From Lindgomyces ingoldianus (Eukaryota > Ascomycota > Dothideomycetes > Pleosporales > Lindgomycetaceae), in contig NW_022985163.1 in assembly GCF_010093535.1 (NCBI RefSeq), forward strand, positions 1,984,479-2,048,478: a stretch of 64,000 nt of DNA. Reading direction: 5' to 3'. How positions within the stretch are numbered: position 1 is the stretch's first letter; every line of letters begins with the position of its first letter. The notes below the pieces were generated by a model. The model ran no database searches. It had not been told where the DNA came from and worked only from the letters and a program-made list of their open reading frames with translations. This document shows positions 11,541-21,591 of this stretch, in pieces. The translations under genes were made by a program, and so were the position numbers.

Positions 11541-12485
11541 CTACCAGGTCTCCTTTCCAGTCTCGTCCGACCCGTAATCCAGGCCCTTGGTCACCGAAGA
11601 GATAGGCTCCGCGCTGGAGGTTGAATCCTCCCGTCTCAATCCATCCTCGACTTGCGTTGATTGCTGTGCAGCCGTTCCTCGACGCTTCTTCCAGCACCAG
11701 AAACCTGCTACAACGAGTAAAGCAAGGACTCCAAGCGAAACTCCAACACCAATTCTAGCCTTCGCACTAGGCGACAACCCTCCCTTCTTCGTCCCCACAG
11801 ACCCGGACACTGTACTCGAAGGCACCACCTGGCCTGTCCCGGCCTCCACCACATCTCCAGTCGGATACTTGATATTATACACCGGCTGGGTCGTCAACTT
11901 ATCCTGTAGCCCTAGCATATGTGAACAGTTTGGCTGATTCGATACATTCAAATCCAACGAACACTTCTCATTAAACCCCATCGAACAAATCGAATCAATA
12001 ATATTATACAACCCGTAATTACTCCCGACCCAGCTCCCTTGTTGGGCCAAACAACTCGCCACGAAATTCATACTATTCGCCGCGCTCAACGGTATCTTCC
12101 CATCGTCTGTATGTATCAACTCTTTACATTCCTCCGGCGCCAACTCCTGATACTCCATTGCGACCGCGCCGCCGGCTGTCGGCTTCTGCGTCGCAGAATA
12201 GCCGGTATAGAGGTAGTTCCAGGCGTCGTAGCTGACATCGTGGGCGCCGCCGGACTGGTCGATGCGAAGGAGTTTGACGGAGCGACCCTGGTAGGACAAA
12301 GAAACGCATACGTTGTTGCAGTCGACCGAGCCGGGCCAGTACGCGACGCGATTCGTATTGATTTTGCAGCCGAGGACGCCGATGGAAGACGAATAGCTGT
12401 CGTGGGGTGTGGCCCAGACGGCACCGCTTGACGCACTCGCGCGCAGGGTGAGGGTGGAGAGTGTAATAAACGGAAGGGCGCGCAT
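11541..12485 (-). CDS. Secreted/type I membrane protein with expansin-like (double-psi barrel) signature
   Basis: A single-exon gene for 314 residues. Seen: a hydrophobic signal peptide (about residues 1-21, MRALPFITLSTLTL...), an ectodomain with eight cysteines up to about residue 195, a Ser/Thr/Gly-rich stalk, one transmembrane helix at about 245-265 followed by KKRR, and a 45-residue acidic cytosolic tail. In the ectodomain the run C-V-S-L-S-Y-Q-G-R-S-V-K-L-L-R-I-D, then G-G-A-H-D-V-S-Y-D-A-W-N-Y-L, follows the second half of the double-psi beta-barrel pattern of expansins, barwins and RlpA (Y-x-G-R/K-S-V-x-V-x-V-x-D ... H-D-L-S-x-x-A-F). The match is from memory of the family, so fold is probable and activity unknown; a cell-wall-associated surface role is inference. 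I chose the ATG at 12485 (GCCATGC context, signal peptide follows) rather than upstream in-frame codons. A TATA-like run lies at about 12532-12550. Confidence 0.85.
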   Translation of the reverse strand: MRALPFITLSTLTLRASASSGAVWATPHDSYSSSIGVLGCKINTNRVAYWPGSVDCNNVCVSLSYQGRSVKLLRIDQSGGAHDVSYDAWNYLYTGYSATQKPTAGGAVAMEYQELAPEECKELIHTDDGKIPLSAANSMNFVASCLAQQGSWVGSNYGLYNIIDSICSMGFNEKCSLDLNVSNQPNCSHMLGLQDKLTTQPVYNIKYPTGDVVEAGTGQVVPSSTVSGSVGTKKGGLSPSAKARIGVGVSLGVLALLVVAGFWCWKKRRGTAAQQSTQVEDGLRREDSTSSAEPISSVTKGLDYGSDETGKETW

Positions 12486-13153
12486 GGCGGTAATGAGTGT
12501 CGCGATATGCTGAAAAGACTGATGTATATCTTGTATAGATATATTAAAAGGAGTGGACTGGTACCCGCGCATGAAGCGGGGCCGTGGACGCGTTGGGCAT
12601 GCGGAGAGGCGTGGAGCGAGGTTCTGGTGAGTTTGTGCTGGATGTGAAGACTCCTGAAATCCTTGGCACGCCAAGGATTGTACAAGTGTACGAATCCAGA
12701 ATGCAGCAACCTGGTCTGGCCTCAACAAAACCCCAGGTATCTACGGTACGTTCTGGGAGATATGAAAGATATGGTATACCATCCTCCCGAAGGGTGCCAT
12801 TCTTAGTATCACTGTGGTATTTATATATTTCTTTCTTGATTCATAGAAGGTACCTACAACTACAAGATCAAGAACATAGCAGATCCTGTCCGATTTGACG
12901 TTTAAGGAGGGACTTTTGCAGGCATTTTACTCAAATACTAATATCGGTTTTGCCGCCAGCCCTGAAACATTAAAGCCTCAGTACGGAACTAGAACTAGAA
13001 CTCTGTATTTAGAGTGCTGCGGTTAGCAGCAAAGCCTCGCTGCTTTTCAAATAATGTCTGCCACGCTCCCTATTTATCTATCTACGCATCTGCTCCCTCT
13101 TCTTTCTGTCAGTTCCTGCTGCTGATTCTCTTTCGCTTTCTTCCTCCGCCGCC
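12486..13153. other. Promoter side of the membrane-protein gene and intergenic DNA
   Basis: No gene recognised. The minus-strand promoter of the gene at 11541-12485 should lie in its first few hundred bases, with TTTTAATATATCTATA (minus strand) 50-65 bp upstream of the start codon as a possible TATA element. A CT-rich stretch at about 13090-13150 precedes the ATG of the broken gene to the right. Confidence 0.45.
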
Positions 13154-13650
13154 ATGCGGTCAAAAAAGCAGAAAATCTGCGAGCCTTCTAATAACACCTA
13201 ACCTAGTTAAGGCTGCACAAGCAACAGAAAAGCTAGTATTAGTGACTAAGGAGACTCTCAAGCACGGTTTTGCTGTCCTGTCTACTTTCAAGTAGTGTCA
13301 GCTATGTATAGAGAGGTGGAATACGTAAGTGAGGATACATAATTTCCAGACTCAGACGCTAACTTTCTAGTTTCATGGCAGAGATTGTTCCATATGAACT
13401 TCGGGGACCCTTCACCCAAGCACCAACAGTCCCCTAGATCAAGGTGTACCTGCGCTGGCTAATCTGCAATTCTGATGGTACACTTAATGAGACAGCGCTT
13501 CCAACGAGGCGTAGTACTGTACGATTGGGCGTTTCTGAGGCCTGTGCGGGTGAGATTTTGAGTACGTTCGTATGGCAGGGAGGAGGAGAGGTAGGTGTAC
13601 GTATTGTAACTGTTACAGCTCACGTGATCTGTACAAGTAGTACAATTTAA
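13154..13650 (+). pseudogene. Broken two-exon gene remnant, RIP-type stops
   Basis: A CT-rich leader leads into a strong initiation context (CGCCGCCATGCGG) at 13154. The frame from this ATG has three in-frame TAA codons (13199, 13208, 13247), each one transition from CAA, and is otherwise open to 13324. A textbook fungal intron follows: GTAAGT at 13325, branch-like GCTAAC near 13359, CTAG ending at 13370 (46 nt). Downstream, a frame open from about 13372 (one TAG at 13435) to the stop at 13648-13650 contains coding-like sequence, but it needs a one-base shift to join exon 1. I do not recognise the product. It lies at the island border, where RIP could have leaked from the neighbouring repeats. 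Confidence 0.45.
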
Positions 13651-13979
13651 TTAAAGTACATTATACTCTCGTTAAAACGGCTAATATTATTAACAAAGCT
13701 TGCTCTGCTTAATATATTCAGGTTTGCAGAACAAAAAGTTGAGTAGAATCTCCTCTTTTAGACGCGCTAGTTAGTTATAATTTCTTTAGATAAACCCTAG
13801 TAACGCTATTTCTCTGTTCTCTTATGTATTTCTTACATTCTTTTTTTTTAAAAAAAAATGTATAGTTAACATAAGTGCACTTTTATATTAATTTACACGT
13901 AGTTTACTCTAGCATGCATTATATAAAACATGTTTAAATTATAGTTAGTTGCGTCTATTCCACCTCTCTAGATACATTA
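13305..13979. repeat. Inverted repeat pair bounding about 675 bp
   Basis: CTATGTATAGAGAGGTGGAAT at 13305-13325 reappears inverted at about 13957-13979 (ATTCCACCTCTCTAGATACAT), with 14 identical bases in the core and two small indels. It could be the ends of a decayed DNA transposon or a chance local inversion. No clear target duplication is visible. Confidence 0.4.
13690..13850. repeat. Dispersed repeat X, short copy
   Basis: It shares two blocks with 15248-15635: AAAGCTTGCTCTGCTTAATATATT and a block that begins after GCAGAACAAAAAGTTGAG and runs to TTTCTTACA. The middle (about 260 bp, including the minisatellite) is missing here. LTR-like, but I could not confirm its ends or a target duplication. 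Confidence 0.5.
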
Positions 13980-14051
13980 GTATGTTGGGGATTAGCATTA
14001 GCTATATTAGTGTGTTAGGGATTAGCATTAGCTACATTAGTGTGTTAGGGA
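13976..14051. repeat. 30-bp tandem repeat containing TTAGGG
   Basis: About two and a half units, period 30 bp (GATTAGCATTAGCTAYATTAGTGTGTTAGG). Each unit boundary reads TTAGGGATTAG. The same unit opens the window at 1-46. It stops abruptly where a Fot1-like TIR begins. Confidence 0.8.
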
Positions 14052-15247
14052 TTAGTAGTTGCTTACACACCTAAGTTACTTACTTTTGCTAAAACTACAC
14101 TATAATAAACTCTATTATAGCCTATAACAACCTGCTCTAGCACTATATAGTATAGTATAGCCTAGAATATTATTTAGATACTACTTCTACTTCTTACTTA
14201 TATATTTATGTGTTATGCCTAGTTTAATTGCGCTATCTGCAGCGCCTTTAGAATAGCTTACCTACTTTAGCTTACACTTACTTTTTTACTTTTATTTTTA
14301 TTACTACACACTTTAATTTTCTTTAAAGCTGTTAAGCATAGGCTTTTTTAAACTACTAAGGCTTTTTCTACTTTAATCTACTTTTTTTATATAATTTATG
14401 TTATGTAGCTGCCTTATTAGCTACTTAAAGCTTAGTAATTTTTTATTATACTAACACTAGCTTATACATAATTATTACTACTCTTTTTAAAACATTTTAA
14501 ATACCTTAACTATAAAAGTTAGTAAACTATTTATATACTTCTAGATTTTTATTTTTATAAGCATTAATTGTAACTTAAGTTCTAAAGTATTACTTAAAGT
14601 TTATAACTACTAGAGCATATTATGTATAAGAAGTGTAACGATCCTCATGAATCGTTCCATCTCGAGTCGCCCGGAACCTCCGGAAGGCCCTCGTATCGGC
14701 CCCGACCTCGACCTGGCCCCAACCCCTGCTGTTACCCCTATTCCCTCATGTATTTAGTCGCACCTCGCCCCTGTAGCTAGCTCAGTAGTTTTCTAATATC
14801 CTTTCGTACAAGGCCTATAGGTGTTAATGGCATTCCCAGGTTCAGAGTCCCCACGCACTCCCATATGCCTCTGAGTGGATTCCCACCGCATTCGGACCCA
14901 TTGTCTTGCCTGCGCCGTTACAAGAAGTAGTAGTAATAGAGTGCATAACTTTACATTAAGGCCTATTATAAGTTAAAAAGAACTAATTTAGCTTTTTAAA
15001 ACCTTTTTTAGATATTACTAAAAGTTATTATAGTATTATAAGCAACTTTAAAGCATAGTAAAAACTTTATTTTTATAATATAAGTAATTTAGTTATGTAT
15101 AAAGTTTTTAGCTTAGCGCTTATATATGTGTTTAAAAAAAGTAAAATAACCTATATTAAGTAGCTATAAAAGGTGTAATATGTAAAAAAGAATGTAAATA
15201 GTAATAATTTTATTATCTTTAGAGTATTACTAAAAATAAAGTAAGTT
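14052..15247 (-). mobile_element. Fot1-like transposon (family A), truncated, interrupted by a solo LTR
   Basis: It begins inside a family A TIR (AGTTGCTTACACACCTAAGT) with the transposase C-terminal side at the left, and follows the complete copies until about 15247, where repeat X starts. The 5' half of the transposase is missing. The solo LTR at 14634-14922 splits it cleanly. RIP-degraded throughout, in contrast to the LTR within it. Confidence 0.8.
14634..14922 (+). mobile_element. Solo LTR, not RIP-mutated
   Basis: 289 bp, TGTAACGATCC ... GCGCCGTTACA, flanked by the 5-bp duplication AGAAG (14629-14633 and 14923-14927). It is GC-rich and carries none of the transitions seen in the copies at 150, 21222 and 28545, so it approximates the unmutated family sequence. 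It lies in the opposite orientation to the LTRs of the 21222-28914 element. Confidence 0.93.
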
Positions 15248-15636
15248 ATTAGTAAAGCTTACTTTATTTAATATATTAAGTGTCGCGTATACTAAGAGCC
15301 TTAGCTAGGGCTCAGAGCCTAGGACTAGGGCTTAGAGCCTAGGACTAGAGCTTAGAGCCTAGGACTAGAGCTTAGAGCCCAGGACGCAGCTTAGGATCTG
15401 GAGATATTATGTTCTAAAGCTCAGTGTATATAAGGAGAGCCCTTAGCTCTCTTAGATAGCGGAGTCACTTTATCTAATCTTCTAAACAGCTACTGCCAGG
15501 CTATTTTATCCTCTACATTAAGTTTATAGAATAAAAAGTTAAGCAAAATCTTCTTTTTTAAATACACTAGTTAGTTATAATTTCTTTAAATAAACTTTAG
15601 TAACACTATTTTTTATTACTTTATATTTTTCTTATA
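15248..15636. repeat. Dispersed repeat X, long copy, LTR-like
   Basis: It shares its ends with 13690-13850 and carries in between a minisatellite and a TATA-like TGTATATAAGGAGAGCCC at about 15425-15442, which looks like an LTR promoter. The right end meets a Fot1-like TIR at 15637. Ends and superfamily are not certain. Confidence 0.5.
15307..15386. repeat. Minisatellite, 20-bp unit x 4
   Basis: Four tandem units of the form AGRGCTTAGAGCCTAGGACT, nearly identical, inside repeat X. Confidence 0.9.
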
Positions 15637-17501
15637 ATGTACTTTATAGGCAAGTTGCTTACACACCTAAGTTGCTTACTTTTGCTAAGACTTTACTACA
15701 CTACTTTTTTTACACTAATGTATTTCTAACAACACTACTTAGACATGTTAAAAGAATATTAGATGTAGCTTATACTTTAAGCTTTTAAATAAAATATAAC
15801 ACTTTCTAAGTAACACGCTGCAGCTATTTATAGAGTCTTTTAAAAAATAATAAGTAACTAATGCACTAGATAACTTTTTTAAGCTAATTATATAGCTAAC
15901 TTATAGAAGCTAGATAATAATAAAGAGCAAGTAATTATTTAGCACATACTTAAGCTAAATGCGTAAGGATTTCCCCCCTAGCTAGTAGCTATACCTAATA
16001 TAGCTAATTCTTTACATGCTAAGTATAATATAGGCTATATTAGTATAAAATAGCTTAATATGTTTATTAAGTGTTACTTAAAGCTTAAAGTAAAGTTTAA
16101 GTGTAAGTATAACTATAAAAAAGCCTTTTATAAAATTTTTATAGTAATTTAAAGCTAGTTTAACTTTATAAAGAATATTAAAGCTAAGTATAGCATCTAA
16201 AATAATAACATGTATAACTTTAATAAAATAGAGTTTATAATAAGCTAAATATCTACTAAAGCAGTTATTATAGGTTTAGAGAGATAAGAATAGCTAAAAG
16301 CAGTCTAGCTAGGTAACTAGAAGTAGACAACAGCTATCTAAGGCATTAATGCTAAAAAGTAGGCTATTCTACTTTTTATTATTTTCTAAGGTAGCAACTA
16401 CTTTTTAAACTAGTACAGAAAAAAAATCTACTTTAAAATTAGGTTATTATAATCTCTAAGCGCAGCTAGACTACTAATTAGCTTAGTTTAGATTAGTTAA
16501 AACACTTTAATATATATATAAAAAAGTGTACTATTAGTAGCTACTATCTACTAGTTATTAACAGCTATAAGAGCTATAACTTACTTTATTTTTAGTAATA
16601 CTATAAAAATAATAAAATTATTACTATTTATATACTTTTTTACTTATTATAATTTTTATAGCTACTTAATGTAGGTTGTTTTACTCTTTTAAAAAAAGTG
16701 TATAAGCGCTAAGCTAAAAACTTTATATATAACTAGATTACTTATATTATAAAAATAAAGTTTTTACTATGCTTTAAAGTAGCTTATAATGCTATAATTA
16801 CTTTTAGTAATATTTAAGAAAAGTTTTAAAGCGCTAAATTAGTTTCTTTTAACCTATAATAAGTTATAATAAGCTTTAATGTAAAGTTACACACTCTATT
16901 ACTACTACTACTTATATATAATAAGCTTTAGTAGTTATAAACTTTAAGTAAGACTTTAAAACTTAAGTTATAATTAATGCTTATAAAAATAAAAATTTAA
17001 AACTATATAAATAGTTTACTAACTTTTATAGTTAAAGTGTTTAAAAAGGTTTTAAAAAAAGTAGTAATAATTACATATAAGCTAGTGTTAGTGTAATAAA
17101 AAATTACTAAGCTTTAAGTAGCTAATTAGGCTACTATGTAACATAAATTATATAAAAAAAAGTAGATTAAAGTAAAAAAAACTTTAATAATTTAAAAAAG
17201 CCTACACTTAACAGCTCTAAAGAAGTGTAAAGTGTGTAGTAATAAAAAGAAAGTAAAAAAGCAGGTATAAGCTAAAGTAGGTAAGCTATTCTAAAGGCGC
17301 TGCAGACAGGGTAATTAGACAAGGCATAACACACAAATATATAAGTAAGAAGTAGAAGTAGCATCTAAATAATATTCTAGGCTATACTGTACTATATAGT
17401 GCTAGAGCGGGTTGTTATAGGCTATAATAAAGTTTGTTAGAGTAGAGTCTTAGTAAAAGTAAGCAACTTAGGTGTGTAAGCAACTTGCCTGTGAAGTACG
17501 T
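15637..17501 (+). mobile_element. Fot1-like transposon (family A), full length, RIP-inactivated
   Basis: 1865 bp between TA dinucleotides (15635-15636 and 17502-17503), with inverted ends ATGTACTTTATAGGCAAG and CTTGCCTGTGAAGTACGT. The transposase reads on plus but is full of TAA/TAG. The order of remnants fits a Fot1/pogo (Tc1-mariner superfamily) protein: N-terminal helix-turn-helix region, DDE core, and a C-terminal tail with the C-x2-C ... H-N pattern near 17300. Length is close to that of the Fot1/Molly class of fungal elements. Confidence 0.88.
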
Positions 17502-17503
17502 TA

Positions 17504-18571
17504 CCTAAAAGAAATAAGCTAGGTAATAAGGCATCTATTTTTAATAAAAAAAATAGCCCTATTATTACTAGATAGCAGCAGCCTTTAGAGACAAGTGCTA
17601 GTAAAAAGAGGTTAGAGAGGCAAGTGTTCTTCTACCTTAGCCTTAAAAGCTTCTATCTTATCTAAAAAAAAAGGTCCCTCTTTAGATACCTAGCGCAGCG
17701 CGCCTCTAGCAGACCTAATAACTTTTAGATATAATCTTATCTAAAACACTTTTTTTTTATCTCTCTTACTATCTTCTCTGCCTTATAACTTAATTTCTTA
17801 AAAAACTTTTTTAACTAATAAGCCTATGCTGCAGCGTGCAACATCTGCTTATTTATAAGCTTTTATTAACAAACCTTTACTGTCTTAGCAGAATAGAGGA
17901 GCTTCTTCTACTCCCTCTCTAAGCAATCCTATGTAGCATTAGAAACAAAGGTGTTACACTAGTTATTTTTCTTTACACACTTAACACACCTATCTAAAGA
18001 TAAAGTTAACATATAAGATAACTCTAATAAATAGTAAGTATTATAGAGCCTTATCTTTGTCTAATAAAAAGGATTAAAATAGTAAATAGTGTAAGAACAA
18101 TAGAACAAGTAAAACTAGTAAGCTATTTAGTATAAAGAAGGTAGATGTAATAGACGCTTTTTAGTAAGTAAACACCTACTTAATAAATAATCTTTTACTA
18201 ATATAGTTATGTAAGCAAAGCAGTAAGGACACTGCTAAAGAGAAGAGGCAGTGTGTTATAGTCTATAGTTAGACTAACATAACCCCACCTGCAGTGTTTT
18301 ACAACCTAACTATGTTAGGACAGAGCTTGCTTATAGACTAATTAGAAGACACAGAGGCAGCGCAGCTGCCTAGGAATGTAGAAGAATGTGTTATTTAATA
18401 AATAGCTAGCTAAAGCTACTAAGACAAGTTCCTATAAGTTCTAACAAGCTTACTAAAGAAACAGCAGTAGAAGCTTATAAGGACTTACACTAACTTATTC
18501 TTAGCACTACTAGACATGTATATAGTTTTAGCTTAAATAAACTTTTAGAAGGTGTGTTTAATGTTTAGTTT
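17504..18571 (-). pseudogene. Relic of a zinc-knuckle/coiled-coil ORF of the Gypsy type
   Basis: Read on minus, the section from about 18000 to 17620 gives a degenerate protein with a Cys-rich start (R-C-V-K-C-V-K, then N-x-C-N) and a long Lys/Glu/Leu-rich region that ends near the phrase KEGPFF. The same arrangement appears on minus at 63360-64000, beside the Gypsy pol region. All frames are cut by RIP-type stops. Other parts of the stretch (18000-18571) show no recognisable feature. Confidence 0.5.
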
Positions 18572-19074
18572 AACGCACTTCACAGGCAAGTTGCTTACAC
18601 ACCTGAGTTGCTTACACACCTGAGTTGCTTACTTTTGCTAAGACTCTACCCTAACAAACTTTATTATAGCCTATAACAACCTGCTCTAGCACTATATAGT
18701 ACAGTATAGCCTAGAATATTATTTAGATACTACTTCTACTTCTTACTTATATATTTATGTGTTATGCCTAGTCTAATTACACTATCTATAGCGCCTTTAG
18801 AATAGCTTACCTACTTTAGCTTACACCTACTTCTTTGCCTTCTTCTTATTATTGTGTGCTTTAAACTTCTTTAAAGCTATTAAGCATAAGCTTTTTTAAA
18901 TTATTAAGGTTTTTTTTACTTTAATCTGCTTTTTTTTATATAATTTATGTTATGTAGTAGCCTTATTAGCTTTTTAAAGCTTAGTAATTTTCTATTACAC
19001 TAACACTAGCTTATATGTAATTATTACTGCCTCTTTTAAACTCTTTTCAAACACTTTAACTATAAAAGTTAGTA

Positions 19075-20179
19075 ACATACTTTACAGGCAAGTTACTTAC
19101 ACACCTAAGTTACTTACTTTTACTAAGACTCTACTAAACTACTCTTTTTATACTAATGCATTTCTAACAACACTACTTAAACACACTAAAAAAACATTAG
19201 ATACAGCTAACACTTTAAGCTTTTAAATAAGACATAAAACTTTTAAAGAAACATACTATAGCTAGTTATGTATAAAGTTCTTTAAAAAAATAATAAATAA
19301 CTATAGCGCTAAATAACCTTTACAAGCTAATTTTATAGCTAACTTATAAAGGCTAGGTAATAATAAAAAGTAGGTAATTATTAAGACTATACTTAAGCTA
19401 TATGCGCAAGGATTTTCCTCTTAGATAGCATTTATAGCTAATATAGCTAATTCTTTACACGCTAAGCGTAATTTAGGCTATATTAGTATAAACTAGCCTA
19501 GTATATTTAAAAAGTGTTATTTAAAGCTTAAAGTAACATTTAAGCATAGTATAACTATAAGAGAGCTTTTTATAAGAGTCTTTAGGTAATTTAGAGTAGG
19601 TTTAGCCTTATAGAGAATATTGTAGCTAGGGTAGAGCATTTAGAATAATAACATATATAACTTTAGTAAGATAGGCTTTATTATAAGCTAAATATTTATT
19701 AACTATACTTATACTTAAAACTTTACTTTAAGCTTTAAATAATGCTTTATAAACATACTAGGCTAGTTTATGCTAATATAGCCTAGATTACACTTAGCAT
19801 GTAAAGTATTAGCTATATTAGCTATAAATGCTATTTAAAGGGAAAATCCTTACGCATATAGCTTAAGTATAGTTTTAATAATTACCTACTCTTTATTATT
19901 ACCTAGCCTTTATAAGTTAGCTGTAGAATTAGCTTGTAAAGGTTATCTAGCGCTATAGTTATTTATTATTTTTAAAAAGACTCTATACATAGCTGCAGCA
20001 TGTTTCTTTAAAAGTTTTATATTTTATTTAAAAGCTTAAAGTGTAAGCTATATTTAACATTCTTTTAGCATGTTTAAGTAGTGTTGTTAGAAATGCATTA
20101 GTGTAGAAAAAGTAGTTTAGTAGAGTCTTAGTAAAAGTAAGCAACTTAGGTGTGTAAGCAACTTGCCTATAAAGTACAT
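19075..20179. mobile_element. Fold-back (palindromic) derivative of the Fot1-like family A
   Basis: 1105 bp inserted at TA of the host element (TA at 19073-19074 and 20180-20181; the host sequence rejoins as GTTAGTA/AACTATTT). Both ends are the N-terminal end of family A. The left arm (about 19075-19565) and right arm (about 19692-20179) are inverted copies that differ nearly only by transitions, around a spacer of about 125 bp. It cannot encode a transposase and would depend on full-length copies. Confidence 0.88.
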
Positions 20180-21221
20180 TAAACTATTTATATGCTTTTA
20201 AATTTTTATCTTTATAAGCACTAATTATAACCTAAGTTTTAAAGTATTACTTAGGGTTTATAACTACTAGAGCTTATTATGTATAAGTAGTAGTAGTAAT
20301 AGAGTGCGTAACTTTACATTAAGGCCTATTATAACTTATTATAGGTTAGAAGGAACTAATCCAGCGTCTTAAAACCTTTCTTAAATATTACTAAAAGTAA
20401 TTATAGCATTATAAGCTACTTTAAAGCATATTAAAAACTTTATTTTTATAATATAAGTAATTTAGTTATATATAAAGTTTTTAGCTAAGCGCTTATATGC
20501 TTTCTTTAAAAAAGTAAAATAACTTATATTAAGTAGCTATAGAAAGTGTAATAAGTAAAAAGGTATATAAATAGTAATAATTTTATTATTTTTATAGTAT
20601 TATTAAAAATAAAGTAAGTTATAGCTTTTATAGCTATTAATAACCAGCAGATAGTAGCTGCTAATAGTACACTTCTTTATATGCATGTTAAAGTGCTTTA
20701 ACTAGTCTAGACTAAGCTAATTAGTAGTCTAGCTGCGCTTAGAGACTGTAATAACCTAATTTTAAAGTAAAATTGTCTTTTTATACTAGTTTAAAAGGTA
20801 ATTACTACCCTAAAAGATAATAAAAGGTAAAATAGCCTACTCTTTAGCATTAATGCTCTAGATAGCTGTTGTCTACTTCTAGTTACCTAGCTAGACTGCT
20901 TTTAGCTGTCCTTATCTCTCTAAACTTATAATAACTACTCTAGTAAATATCTAGCCTATTATGAACTTTGTTTTATTAAAGTTATATGTGTTATTATTTT
21001 AGATGCTATACTTAGCTTTAATATTCTTTATAAAGTTAAACTAGCTTTAAATTACTATAAAAATTTTATAAAAAGCTTTTTTATAGTTATGCTTACACTT
21101 AAACTTTACTTTAAGCTTTAAGTAGCTCTTAATAAACATATTAGGCTAGTTTATGCTAATATAGCCTATATTATGCTTAGCACGTAAAGAATTAGCTATA
21201 TTAGCTATAGCTGCTAGCTAG

Positions 21222-21591
21222 TGTAACGGCGCAGGCAAGACAATGGGTCCGAATGCGGTGAGAATCCACTCAGAGGCATATGGGAGTGCGTGGGGACTCT
21301 GAACCTGGGAATGCTATTAACACCTATAGGCCTTGTACAAAAGGATATTAGAAAACTACTAAGCTAGCTACAAGGGCAAGGTGCAACTAAATACATAAAG
21401 GAATAGAGGTACAGTAGAGAGCAGGGCAGAGTTAGGGCTAGGTTAAGGTCAAGGCTAATATAAGAGCCTTTTAAAGGTTCTAGGCAACCTAAAATAAAGA
21501 CAATTTACAAGAATTAAGTTAGAGTTAAAGCTAATATAAGAACCCTTTAAATAAGTTCTAGGTAACCTAAAATAGAATAAAAATTATTACA
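21222..21591 (-). repeat. LTR of element Y (3' LTR by orientation)
   Basis: 370 bp, begins TGTAACGGCGCAGGC and ends ATTATTACA (RIP form of ATTGTTACA). More mutated in its right half. Confidence 0.92.

Noticed and set aside
13014..13295. 93-codon ORF on plus
   Set aside because: It begins with GTG, has no features, and overlaps in another frame the better-supported ATG and intron structure of the gene remnant at 13154.
13690..13850. Solo LTR with defined ends
   Set aside because: Similarity to 15248-15636 is clear, but I found no matching target duplication and no firm TG...CA ends, so I list it only as a repeat.
13976..14051. Telomere or interstitial telomeric repeat
   Set aside because: Only one TTAGGG-like hexamer per 30-bp unit and no run of hexamers.
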